NCBI GenBank assembly: GCA_023374045.1
Contig: CM041779.1
Location: 4,340,001 to 4,404,000 of the forward strand
Length of the DNA stretch: 64,000 nt
Direction of reading: 5' to 3'
Source of the DNA: Limonium bicolor
Taxonomy: Eukaryota; Streptophyta; Magnoliopsida; Caryophyllales; Plumbaginaceae
The translations under genes and the position numbers were made by a program. How positions within the stretch are numbered: the first letter of the stretch is position 1; the number at the start of each line of letters is the position of its first letter. Below are positions 44,707-55,963 of this stretch, piece by piece. Under the pieces are notes generated by a model that worked only from the letters and a program-made list of their open reading frames with translations, was not told the DNA's origin and did not search any database.

Positions 44707-45245
44707 CTATAGTATAGTACACTATTATTACTACTCGGTGCTACACCGTAATACACACACAATCATAAACTTGTAATAAAGCTAACTGCTAGAAGTAAAA
44801 TATTTCCCTAGTGTGAGCCTCGATTTTAAACCCTATCCCTATGTTGATTAAAGCTGATTAGGATCTAACCGGGTTTTAAGTCCACGTATAACCTAAGATT
44901 AATAACTATGTCATACAACAATAATTATTAAAACCTAAGCAAGCTCACTGGAACCTATTATGAGTCGCCACCTAATTTTAACCTAGATCAAATTAGGAAA
45001 GGAGAGTTCGGGTTCGGGGGCTTGATATTCGACTTAATCAGGGTTCAATTACTTTCATTACCCCTAGAAGTCATTTTTCCTCTACTTAGTCTACTTACGG
45101 CTTATTACGAGTCGTTTTAACCTAAGTGCGTGAGCTTCTGTTTTTTTGTGTTTTTTAACATTTTTTGACTGAAAATAAAAGTGAAAGTTGAAATTACCTA
45201 AACTAGGGTTTCGGAGGCAGAATTAGGTCAAATTTTGTTTCCTTC

Positions 45246-45505
45246 CGTAACCGCGGACCTAATGTCCGTAACCACGGACCCTAGTTAAACTACGTGAAAA
45301 TAAAAGTCGAATTTAAACAGAAACGAGATTTTGAAAAGTCCGGGGCCACGGACAGGACGTCCGTGGGCCCGGACATGTTTTATAAAACCCTAACTTTTGA
45401 AAATAAAAATATCCCGCCACCGTCCGGGGGCGTCCGGCTTACGGACAGGGAGTCCGGGACCCCAGACGTAGCGTCCGTGGGTGCGGACCGTCCTCGGACG
45501 GCGGC
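45246..45505. repeat. GTCCG/CGGAC palindrome block in E LTR (left)
   Basis: A GC-rich patch in an AT-rich LTR with more than ten copies of GTCCG or CGGAC in alternating orientation, for example GGACAGGACGTCCGTGGGCC. It can fold extensively. The copy in the right LTR is 54344-54586. Confidence 0.75.
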
Positions 45506-46828
45506 GTTGAGGCTGTTCCCGGCGGTGTTTTCGGCTCAAAATTTATGGGTAGGTAGCCTGAAAGATTCTAAACACGTTAGTGATCAAAAGTTTACATTTT
45601 GAATTCGAATTAAACACGAAACTTAGCAAACAAGTTATTGGGCAGAAGCAAAAGCAAACGTTAATTCAGGAGCGGTAAAAAGTCAATTCGACTCCAAAAT
45701 TTAACACAAAATAGTTAAAGTCGAACAAAGTCAGAAAAATTTGATTTCAACCTGTTTTACCTTCGGGTTTAATGAGACTCTTCACATCGGGGGTCTTTTG
45801 GTGCTTCGTTGATGCCGGTTCTGGATTGGCTTCGAGTTGAGCTTCTGACTCCTTCTTTATGTTGTTAAGGACGTGTTTCTTCTGTTTTTGTGGTGTTTTG
45901 GTGTGTTTTTGGTGCTTGGAAGTTCAATGGGAGAAGAAAGGATGAGTTTTTGGTGATTTCGGGGGGATTTCTGCAGCGTTTCGGTATTGATTTGAGGCTT
46001 GGAAGTGTAAAAACGTGGAGAGAAGGTTTGTGGCTGTGTTTTATGACTTTGGAGGTGCTCTCCCCTGCCCTAGGTCATTTTTGGAAGGTCCTTTTATAGA
46101 AAGAGCAAGGCCATGTTGATAGAACAAAATTTTTATCTAAAACCCTGATTTTGTGCTCTAAGGGAATCTGATTTGTAAAAATATGTTTCAGGCCGTGAAA
46201 AATTATGAAATTTTAACTGAAGATAAAGGATGAGTTTTAAGAATTTTGAGAGTTCGAATCGGGTTATTTTGATAAATAACCGATTAGATAAAAATCTTGC
46301 AATATGGAATCTCCCATAATTCATAACTTATTATTAGAAAGTCTAAATAACAAAATTCCAACGGCATTAGTCTCTAATAATCATCCTCTATCTTGTGTTA
46401 AAATTTCATGACGTTTTGTTTTAACTTCGGTATTTTTCATAGGAGAGAGAAAATTACAAAAATGATTGAATTTCTCTTTTAAATTTTGGGTTAAGGTTCC
46501 AAATAAAACAATTTCAGGTTTATGACTGTATGTAGTCATGCTAACCATGTGACAATTTTATTTTAATTTTGGAAACCTTTTATTATTTCTATTTTGAGGT
46601 TATTTCATGTGTTAATTAAAGAAATTAGCTTATAATATGAATTAAAAGCTAAATTTCCAGAATAAATATTATCAGAAAATCATGAAATACCTTTCATAAT
46701 GACTATGATATTTGGAAGTGTCTGGAGATAATGAACAAGTCATATGAAAATAGAAAATCCTGATAATGTCCCTGGAAAATCCCGCCTTGGTGCTTTTTGA
46801 CCCCTTTTGCCCTTTGTAACATGTATGC

Positions 46829-48995
46829 TGTTATAACCCGTATATTCCTACTTTACATTATATCTGTTACTATGTTATTCTAAGTTGGATTAATTAATTG
46901 CTTATGTCAGTTGGGGCTCCAGAGGCACTAGTTTAAAAGGCGAGGCTAAGTAGGTCTTTTCCCCTTCGGTTTAATTAAGGTAAGTGGAATTATTAAAGAG
47001 TAATAATTCCTTCCACTACTCCCCGATCAGTTTAGTCGTCAGTTTTCTCGTAGTGGAGCGCCTCTCTTTGAACAACTCAAGTTTCTCTTCTTCTCTCTCA
47101 GACCTTGTACTCTGCTGAAGATCGTGTGTTGCTGATAGCGTGTTACTACTGCTTTGAATTGTTCGTCCCCAGTGCCGCGTGGTCCTCCTTCGATTTCAGG
47201 TTTGAATTGCAGAATTGGGACTCCGTTATTTTCTTCGTTTTATCCAGCTTTCTGATTGTGGATTCTGATTGTGTTCGAATCAGTTGTCGTCGGCTGCATT
47301 CGGATTAAGATTCTGCTGCGGTTCTGCGTCTGGTCTCGTGTTCAGGTTTGGATTACAGATTTGAGGAATGTTGTATTCTAGGGTTCTTGCCTGTTTCTGA
47401 TTGTGGGCTGTCTGGTTGTGTTGTTCAGTGATTGTGTTCGGGTCTGGTTGAAGAGTTGTTCGGACTGCGCCCATTGATTCAGATCGTTGTTTTCTGCTGC
47501 TAATTGAGGTAGGTGGTTACTCGATTCAGTTTGGAAGTTCAGCCATGGGGATTGCAACAGTTCTGTTTCGTGTGTGATTTCTGTTTGTGATGTCTGTTTG
47601 GTTGCGTTTTGGAATGGCTAAACCCCCATGGTTTCCTGTTTTAATGTCTGTTTTGGTGTGTGTGCTTCATTGGCATTTTGAGGCATTGATTTGTGTTGTT
47701 TTTCTGCTCTGTTCGTCTTCTGGAAACTGCATTTTTCGCACTGTCCGAACTTCCGTCCGAGCTTTGAAGTTCGGACAGTGCGTTTCTGCCTTTCTGATTT
47801 GCGAGTTCGGGGTATGTCCGAACATGGATGTTCGGACACACCCTCAGGTTTTCCCTCTGGTTTAAGTTCGACCTGTGTCCGAACTTCAATGTCCGGACAC
47901 AAGGTCGGACCTTCCGCGTGTTTTCCCGTAAAACCTGTCCGAACATCCGTCCGAACTTGGATGTTCGGACATGCTGAACTCCTCTATCTGATTTCAACTC
48001 GACTTGTGTCCGAACTTCAATGTCCGGACACAAGTTCGGACATTTGGCTTTCTCTGGTTTCTGAGTCTCGACTTGTGTCCGAACTTCCATGTCCGGACAC
48101 AAGTTCGGACACCCCTCTGTTTTCAACATAACTTCTTCGTTTGAACTCCGATTTGAGTGCCGTTTGTGGCGTTGGTTTCCTTATGATCTGTGCTACTGAT
48201 TTATGAGTGTTTTGGCATATTTAAATGCACTTTGCTTCTGTTTAAGCAACCCTTCTGTTTTGGGACATTGCACTTTGTTTCTGAGCCGTGAATGGCTGGG
48301 TCGAGCTATTCCGTGGTATACCATGTAGACGTCGTTCTGAGTGTGGGTCATTCCCTTTCTGTTCTGTGGGGGTTGACGAACCCTTTGGCTCTTTCGAGTC
48401 ATTTCTGCGTTGCCGAGAGACCTGGTATGGTCTATGGGTCTTCGACCCTTCTGAGTGTGTGCATTGTGTTTTGTCCCCTTCTGTTTAAGTGCTCTGGCTG
48501 TTTCTGAAATGGGAACCCCTTGAGTTCCACTCTGCTTCTGTTTCTGAAAGCTTCGGACTATCTGAGAATTTGCATAAGATGTTTATCTTCTCTTCTTCTG
48601 ATTTCAATTGTTTTGAGCGACCTTGCTGATGACGGTCGCTGCTTACTGGGCATAGTTGTGTGCTCATTCCCCTACTTCTAACATTTTTGCAGATTGATCA
48701 GCGAGGATCATCCTAAGTTCTGGAGCTATAGTAATTAGCTTTTATGTTCTTTCAGTTTGATACTCCGAGATGTTGTAGCCTTCGGGCCTTATGCTTTTGA
48801 CTTGTGTTTCTGATTCGGTTTTGTATTTGGGATTTAGTATTTGTTCCGCTGTATTTGAATATATTGGTTTACAATGTTTATGTAAACTCTGTTTTGGGCC
48901 TTTATTGTTTTTGATCGTTTAGAGCCTTGCGTTATTGGTAGTAATACGCGGCGTGTAATACCCTTAACTCTTAGGCCGGTTTTAGGGGTGTTACA
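46829..48995 (+). mobile_element. Solo LTR nested in the LTR of element E
   Basis: TGTTATAACCCG...GGGGTGTTACA, 2,167 bases, with target duplication TATGC (46824-46828 and 48996-49000). The uninterrupted right LTR of E shows the empty site. It carries a palindromic array at 47741-48110. Since it sits in one LTR of a young element, it is the youngest event readable here. Confidence 0.93.
47741..48110. repeat. Palindromic TGTCCGAACTT/AAGTTCGGACA array
   Basis: About five or six units such as ACTTGTGTCCGAACTTCAAT followed by GTCCGGACACAAGTTCGGAC. The vocabulary matches 1917-2312 in a different LTR. Open frames in this block on both strands come from the repeat. Confidence 0.85.
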
Positions 48996-49041
48996 TATGC
49001 CTTAGAGACTACTCCGGGGGGTTGAAATTTTGGGTATAACA

Positions 49042-49055
49042 GATTGCCCCCCGTC
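49042..49055 (-). other. Polypurine tract of element E
   Basis: Minus-strand GACGGGGGGCAATC abuts the LTR start TGTTATACCC. Similar GGGGGCAAT runs occur inside the element near 50856, 50925 and 52019. Confidence 0.8.
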
Positions 49056-49146
49056 AACTAGGCTTTGTAACAAAGATGAAAAGACTAGTTGATGCCTGAG
49101 CGACACCCCAAAATTTTGGGATCTTAAAAGACCCTGTATGTGGTTG

Positions 49147-49492
49147 TGTCGAGCTATTCTAAGGCGCTGACTACCTATGAGTGAGAATGAAAATGAAAAG
49201 ATGTCAAGCGATTCTAAGGCGTTGACTACCTAAAAATGAAATGATGTCATGCTATTCTAAGGCGTTGACTACCTAAAAATGAAAATGAAGTCAAGCTATT
49301 CTAAGGTGTTGACTACCTAAAAGTGAGAAACAAAATGAAATAATGTCAAGCGGTTCTAAGGCGTTGACTACCTATAAGCGAAGATGAAGTTATGTCGAGC
49401 TATTCGAAGGCGTCGACTACCTAAACTGAATGAAATGATGTCAAGCTATTCTAAGGCGTTGACTACCTAAAAATGATGAAAATGAAATAATG
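49147..49492. repeat. Tandem repeat, seven units of about 45-57 bases
   Basis: Each unit has GTCAAGCTATTCTAAGGCGT and TGACTACCTAAAAATGAAAATGA with small variations in the A-rich spacer. It lies near the polypurine end of element E. Confidence 0.85.
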
Positions 49493-49499
49493 TGTAGAT

Positions 49500-49590
49500 G
49501 CAGGAATGCTGATATGCTAGTGATGCTCATTATGTTGATGATGTTGATGATGCTGATGTTGGTGATGCTGATGCTGATGATGCTCGGATG
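49500..49590. repeat. GATGAT/GCTGAT trinucleotide microsatellite
   Basis: A run of imperfect GATGMT trinucleotides. The short plus-strand frame rich in Met and Leu across it is a by-product. Confidence 0.75.
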
Positions 49591-49904
49591 CTTCTGGGGA
49601 CCGAAACCCGTGCCAATGCTCCTGGCTGGACCCAATGTGGACTTATTGCCATCGCCCCCCAAGCCGGTGTGCAGGGATAACTCCTGGTAAAAACCCTGGG
49701 GACTTATTGCCTTTGCCCACCATTCGTTGATCCCAAAAATAAGTTGACATCGCAAAAGGAGGATTTATTGCCATCACCTCGCCAACTTTCTGTCGCCAGG
49801 TCATGTGACGCGCCTGGATAATGCAACTAGGTCTTATGACAAGCCTATATGAATGAGATGAATGTAATGTGTTTGATGAGTGTGGGTAAGCTAAAAGGTA
49901 ATGC

Positions 49905-50180
49905 AAGGTCTTACTACGAGCCTAAGGGAATGCAACTAGGTCTTATGACGAGCCTAAAGGACGGTTCTAGGTCTTATGACGAGCCTAAGGATGGTTCTAG
50001 GTCTTATGACGAGCCTAAGGAAGGATCTAGGTCTTATGACGAGCCTAAAGGTTGGATCTAGGTCTTATGACGAGCCTAAGGATGGTTCTAGGTCTTATGA
50101 CGAGCCTAAGGAAGGATCTAGGTCTTATGACGAGCCTAAAGGTTGGATCTAGGTCTTATGACGAGCCTAAGGATGGATCT
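49905..50180. repeat. 30-base tandem repeat, nine or ten units
   Basis: Units read GGTCTTATGACGAGCCTAAG plus about ten variable bases (GATGGTTCTA, GAAGGATCTA or GTTGGATCTA). Higher-order order is visible: a three-unit block is repeated, implying recent expansion. Confidence 0.88.
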
Positions 50181-53100
50181 AAGTGAAAGTGAGTTAAGTG
50201 TATGATGGGTCTTGCACTAAAAATGGGTTAGAAAGATAATGGTCTCGTGAAAATGCATGTGTGGAAAAACAATTGTAAAAGGGCCAAACATGGAGATGAC
50301 GAGGTGTATGCAAAAGTTTGTAAAATGCAATCACAGTGCATGTAAGATATTTGTTCAAAGCAAGAAACTGTTGAAAAATGTGCCAAACATGGCAATAATG
50401 AGAATTTAAAAAAAAAATTGTTCAAAGCAAGAAATTACTGGAAAATGTGCCAAACATGGCAAAGCTTGGGAAAAACTCTACTGAAAAAGGAAAGTGAAAG
50501 AACCACTTCCTGACTAAGAATTTCAGATTTGCATTTTGTTTCTTAGAAGATGAACATGCCACTGGTGGAGTGTGGATTTTTTTGTTTGTGGTGCTAAAGG
50601 CTTTTGCTGGTGTTCAGGATATTTGATAAACCTGGGATTAGGTTGTGATTTTGGATGGTGGTAAGGGTTATGGCGGGTCTGGTGTTTTTGTGGGGTAGGC
50701 TAGAGACGGGCTTGAGAGTGTGTGTGTGTGGAGGTTAGAGCCTATGTGCGCCTGAGGTGTTTGATGTGGAGGTAAGGGCTTATGTCTGTGGTGGGATGGT
50801 GGTGCCAAGCTTTAGGTTTCAATTGGTGTTGTCATGGCAATTGTTGGAACCAACAATTGCCCCCAGTATTTTTCCTTAGGACAACCTGAGCTAGAGTTCA
50901 TGGCAATCGATCGGAACGATCAATTGCCCCCAGTATTTTCTTTGATTAAACATGCGAACAAGTCTCATCCTCACAGGGTCGAGGCTTATGCTTTGATGTG
51001 GTGCTTCCTAACCTACACTCGATGTGGTTGGTGTTTGCACTCATTTCTCACTCATGGTCATAACTTCTAGACCATTGAATTAGATATTTGATGGATTTAC
51101 GCATTTGATCCGCTACTTTCACGTGATTGGACACACAACTATCGAGTCGGAAGTCTTTAAAGCTTATAATGTGGCCATAGGGTGTGATGAAAGACGACGG
51201 GATCATGAAGGCATATTTGAGGTATGTGGAGCTTAAATGGGTGACCAAAGCTACAACTTGCGTCTTCTCTCAGATTCATCTTCCTTGTCTTGGAGTCGTC
51301 TGGCTGCTTCGTGTTGACGTTGTTTTCGAGCTTCTAGACCTGGACTTTTGAAGTTGTCCTTTACACCATTTCTCTTTTTTGTCATTTGGACTTCTTTGAG
51401 GCACTTAAGGTTTGCCTTTTGGTTTTATCCTTCCTTGACTTTGCCTTCGGGGTTCTTGTGTTTCCCGGTTTTGGGCTTCGAGAGCTGTTTTGATGTGAGC
51501 TCTTTTGATCCTGTGTCACTCTGGGACCATTTGCGGATCACTTCGTCATGCTGATAGCAGCATTGCTTCTTTGGACTGATGAGAATGTTATCTGAGAGTC
51601 GGGCTCCTCGCTTTCTTTGGTCACCGGGTCGGACATTCATCATTGGCTGGATTATTTTGTGGAGCTCATAATATTGAAAAAGGGATATACAAAAGGCTCA
51701 CCGGGGGTGCCTAGGGTTTAATGATAGGGTTTACAAGCTTTTGGCTATGTGGTGCTGTACCTAGGTGCTTCGTCATTCCTGATAGTTGTGTATCCATTTT
51801 TTGTTACTTTTCGCAGGTCTAAGAGTAAATTTACAAATTACCTTCTTCGGTCGGAGTTATACCGTTTACCTCACCTTTGAATGTGGTCTCATCAGAGTCG
51901 TGTAAAAATGACACGCTCGCTCACTCATGGTTTTTTCCGCTCAAGACACTCTCGTGAATTTCACTTAGAGACTAATTCACACGCTTAAATGAAAGATGAC
52001 AATCCTGAACTCAGATTGCCCCCAGTATTGACCTGGGGTTTATGACAACACTTAAACAGATGTGGATTTTGGAATGCTTCATGGATATTATGGGATAGTC
52101 TATGGTGTGAGGACATGTTCACCCTTTTAGAAACAAAAGACAAGTCGTTCTATTTCATAGTCGGGAAATGATTACTCTGTGATCCCTTAAAAACATTTTT
52201 TTTATTTTTGTTTGTTGAATGAATGCACAAAAAAAATACAAAAATAGAACTATACTCTAATTCACGAATGGAAAGATAACATCAAAAGTTGCAATCTAAA
52301 ATGATAAAGGAAGCTAACTACTAAATCGAGAAAACTTATGAAATAGTGATGTTGAACAGCCTGATGCCAACGTGTTGAAGACTCGAGCTGTTGACCGTCG
52401 GGGCACCATTGACCATGATTGTCTTCCTTCCAAACTTCGAGTAGGCCCTGTAAAATGTCTGAACTAGGAATGCCTATGGTTATGTAGGAGGCAACTAGGC
52501 CTGAGTCTTCGCCAAACTGAGAGTGAAGTGCATAGATTAGAGTGATTCCTGGACTAGAACAGACATGCAGGCCTGAATCCAGGAATTGAGCAAACAAGCT
52601 GAAAGAAATCACATGGACCGTGAATGGGCCACTGGGCAGAGGGATAAGCTTTGAAGTCTAGATTCGTTTGATGCTCTTGTTGGGCCTTGAAGCCGGAAAC
52701 AGGAATGAATGAGTTATGCAAACTATCTTGGATTCAAATGTTTTATGGACCGAAATTCTGGATTGAGAACGAAGCTCATGGGCCAAAACTATGAATTGGT
52801 CTATGGGCTCGAATAGAATGAGTTATGAGTGTGGTACTTGGGCTAGAATGATTGCTCTATAAGTGAACTGGAATTTGGGCCGAGTGATTTTGGTTGGGCC
52901 TAAAAGATGACACCTAGATCTAGGGTTTAGGGTTAGGGTCACGATAAGAAGTCTACCTAGACTAGAATGAGCCCTTGGGCCGGAATGTGTTTGGGCCTTA
53001 AGTAAAGCACATGAGCTGGAATGGTCCCTAAATCACAAACGGGCCTAACTTTCTTTGGGCGAGAGAAGATGGTTGCTAAGCCGAAAAAGATTTTATTTTC

Positions 53101-53877
53101 AGGACTTGTGAGTTATTTCAGGTTCAGGTGGATTTCTTTTTTTGTGGGCCTAGAACTAATTGGATAATTCAAATTGGGCCAGAAGAGAAATCACCTAAGT
53201 CTAGGCTTTTGGGCCGAAGCTCGAACGACTCACATGTTAAACCAAACAGGGCCTCTGGGCCGCAAACAAATAGAGCTGCCAGTTCGTGTTGGGCTAGGTT
53301 GATGTAGGAGAAGTTCCTATCAATCTCTAGGTTGGGTAGTGGGCCGATCATACAAGCAAACAAGGCCCACACAAATTCCACATGTCCTCACTAGACATTT
53401 AAATCAAACCGGGTATGGATCGATCCGGAGAGGTGCTTGGGGCGCGGGCCCAGGTCACCGCAAAGAAATAGGGCTTGCACGCTATTCTCTTTGGGCTTCC
53501 CCACTCTTTTCACATCACCTGAAGGTGTGCGTCTACGGTCGGGTCTTTGACTGACCAAACAATGGGCTAGGTAAGGGCACTGCCAGAAAAACGCTTGGGG
53601 CTAAGGCCCAGGTATTAAGGGGGTGTGGTTAGACGACACCCTCCTCTTTTCCCCCGCTTATTCACATCACCTAAAAGGTGTGAGTCCCTGACAAGGGACC
53701 CTCAAACGGGTCCCGGGGTGAAATCGGTTTGCGTGGACCCTCGCTCTCATATGATGCAAAGGCGCAGGAATTAAATTGCGCACAAAGGTAAACAAACAAT
53801 GTAATAAAAGCCATAAATAAACATTTTCGAGTTAAGCCCTCTTTCTTAAAATTAAACAGGTTAATATTAAGAAGTTG

Positions 53878-53895
53878 TCCCCAGCAGAGTCGCCA
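53878..53895 (-). other. Primer-binding site of element E
   Basis: Minus-strand TGGCGACTCTGCTGGGGA lies 3 bases inside the right LTR. It matches the primer site used by Tat/Ogre-type elements, usually assigned to tRNA-Arg; the tRNA assignment is from memory. Confidence 0.8.
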
Positions 53896-53898
53896 GTC

Positions 53899-55958
53899 TG
53901 TGAGCCTCGGTTTTAAACCCTATCCCTATGTTGATTAATGCTGATTAGGATCTAACCGGGTTTTAGGTCCACTTATAACCTAAGATTAATAACTATGTCA
54001 TACAACAATAATTATTAAAACCTAAGCTAGCTCACTGGAACCTATTATGAGTCGCCACCTAATTTTAACCTAGATCAAATTAGGAAAGGAGAGTTCGGTT
54101 TCGGGGGCTTGATATTCGACTTAATCAGGGTTCAATTACTTTCATTTCCCCTAGAAGTCATTTTTCCTCTACTTAGTCTACTTACGGCATATTACGAGTC
54201 GTTTTAACCTAAGTGCGTGAGCTTCTGTTTTTTTGTGTTTTTTAACATTTTTTGACTGAAAATAAAAGTGAAAGTTGAAATTACCTAAACTACGGTTTCG
54301 GAGGCAGAATTAGGTCAAATTTTGTTTCCTTCCGTAACCGCGGACCTAATGTCCGTAACCACGGATCCTAGTTAAACTATGTGAAAATAAAAGTCGAATT
54401 TAAACAGAAACGAGATTTTGAAAATCCGGGGCCACGGACAGGACGTCCGTGGGCCCGGACATGTTTTATAAAACCCTAACTTTTGAAAATAAAAATACCC
54501 CGCCACCGTCCGGGGGCGTCCGGCTTACGGACAGGGAGTCCGGGACCCCGGACGTAGCGTCCGTGGGTGCGGACCGTCCTCGGACGGCGGCGTTGAGGCT
54601 GTTCCCGGTGGTGTTTTCGGCTCAAAATTTATGGGTAGGTAGCCTGAAAGATTCTAAACACGTTAGTGATCAAAAGTTTACATTTTGAATTCGAATTAAA
54701 CACGAAACTTAGCAAACAAGTTATTGGGCAGAAGCAAAAGCAAACGTTAATTCAGGAGCGGTAAAAAGTCAATTCGACTCCAAAATTTAACACAAAATAG
54801 TTAAAGTCGAACAAAGTCAGAAAAATTTGATTTCAACCTGTTTTACCTTCGGGTTTAATGAGACTCTTCACATCGGGGGTCTTTTGGTGCTTCGTTGATG
54901 CCGGTTCTGGATTGACTTCGAGTTGAGCTTCTGACTCCTTCTTCTTTATGTTGTTAAGGACGTGTTTCTTCTGTTTTTGTGGTGTTTTGGTGTGTTTTTG
55001 GTGCTTGGAAGTTCAATGGGAGAAGAAAGGATGAGTTTTTGGTGATTTCGGGGTGATTTCTGCAGCGTTTCGGTATTGATTTGAGGCTTGGAAGTGTAAA
55101 AACGTGGAGAGAAGGTTTGTGGCTGTGTTTTATGACTTTGGAGGTGCTCTCCCCTGCCCTAGGTCATTTTTGGAAGGTCCTTTTATAGAAAGGGCAAGGC
55201 CATGTTGATAGAACAAAATTTTTATCTAAAACCCTGATTTTGTGCTCTAAGGGAATCTGATTTGTAAAAATATGTTGCAGGCCGTGAAAAATTATGAAAG
55301 TTTAACTGAAGATAAAGGACGAGTTTTCAGAATTTTGAGAGTTGGAATCGGGTTATTTTGATAAATAACCGATTAGATAAAAATCTTGCAATATGGAATC
55401 TCCCATAATTCATAACTTACTATTAGAAAGTCTAAATAACGAAATTCCAACGGAATTAGTCTCTAATAATCATCCTCTATCTTGTGTTAAAATTTCATAA
55501 CGTTTTGTTTTAACTTCGGTATTTTCCATAGGAGAGAGAAAATTGCAAAAATGATTGAATTTCTCTTTTAAATTTTGGGTTAAGGTTCCAAATAAAACAA
55601 TTTCAGGTTTATGACTGTATGTAGTCATGCTAACCATGTGACAATTTTATTTTAATTTTGGAAACCTTTTATTATTTCTATTTTGAGGTTATTTCATGTG
55701 TTAATTAAAGAAATTAGCTTATAATATGAATTAAAAGCTAAATTTCCAGAATAAATATTATCAGAAAATCATGAAATACCTTTCATAATGACTATGATAT
55801 TTGGAAGTGTTTGGAGATAATGAACAAGTCATATGAAAATAGAAAATCCTGATAATGTCCCTGGAAAATCCCGCCTTGGTGCTTTTTGACCCCTTTTGCC
55901 CTTTGTAACATGTATGCCTTAGAGACTACTCCGGGGGGTTGAAATTTTGGGTATAACA
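53899..55958 (-). repeat. Right (5') LTR of element E
   Basis: 2,060 bases, TGTGAGCCTCGG...GGGTATAACA. It serves as the empty-site reference for the solo LTR nested in the left copy. It includes the GTCCG/CGGAC block at 54344-54586. Confidence 0.92.
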
Positions 55959-55963
55959 CCTAG

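Larger units (their letters stand above)
42312..44811 (-). mobile_element. Element C: Gag-AlkB part (rest of C at 55964-61225)
   Basis: This is the gag and AlkB part of a third element of the family. Its pol and 3' LTR are not in the window: element B lies where they should follow. Element E splits its leader at 44811/55964, and its PBS and 5' LTR continue at 56052-61225. Removing E leaves about 210 bases between PBS and gag, the same as in A and B. Confidence 0.88.
44812..49041 (-). repeat. Left (3') LTR of element E, with nested solo LTR
   Basis: Starts TGTGAGCCTCG and ends GGGTATAACA. Without the nested solo LTR and its duplicated 5 bases it is about 2,058 bases and differs from 53899-55958 at only a few dozen positions or fewer, so E is young. 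It includes a GTCCG/CGGAC-rich block at 45246-45505. Short frames over that block on the plus strand are artefacts. Confidence 0.9.
49056..53877 (-). other. Internal region of element E, no genes recognised
   Basis: 4.8 kb with no retroviral domain on either strand. The longest frame (52262-52612, minus, 116 codons) has no known motif. It contains three repeat blocks listed separately, then unique sequence rich in GGGCC phrases on the plus strand (52600-53600). The plus-strand decapeptide frame at 49849-50061 comes from a 30-base repeat. Confidence 0.6.
44812..55958 (-). mobile_element. Element E: non-autonomous LTR element with tRNA-Arg-type PBS
   Basis: Two nearly identical LTRs (44812-49041 with a nested solo LTR; 53899-55958) frame a 4.9 kb internal region with no gag or pol. 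The PBS next to the right LTR and the polypurine tract next to the left one show that it lies on the minus strand. A perfect 5-bp duplication CCTAG (44807-44811 and 55959-55963) flanks it. The TGGCGACTCTGCTGGGG primer site and GGGGGGCAAT tract are typical of the Tat/Ogre group (family recollection), so it may be a deletion derivative mobilised in trans. Confidence 0.9.

Noticed and set aside
49849..50061. Plus-strand ORF with decapeptide repeats (SRSYDEPK)
   Set aside because: It arises because a 30-base DNA repeat is a multiple of three; it is on the wrong strand for element E and has no conserved domain.
52262..52612. 116-codon minus-strand ORF in element E
   Set aside because: No recognisable motif and isolated; it could be the relic of an extra ORF but cannot be supported.
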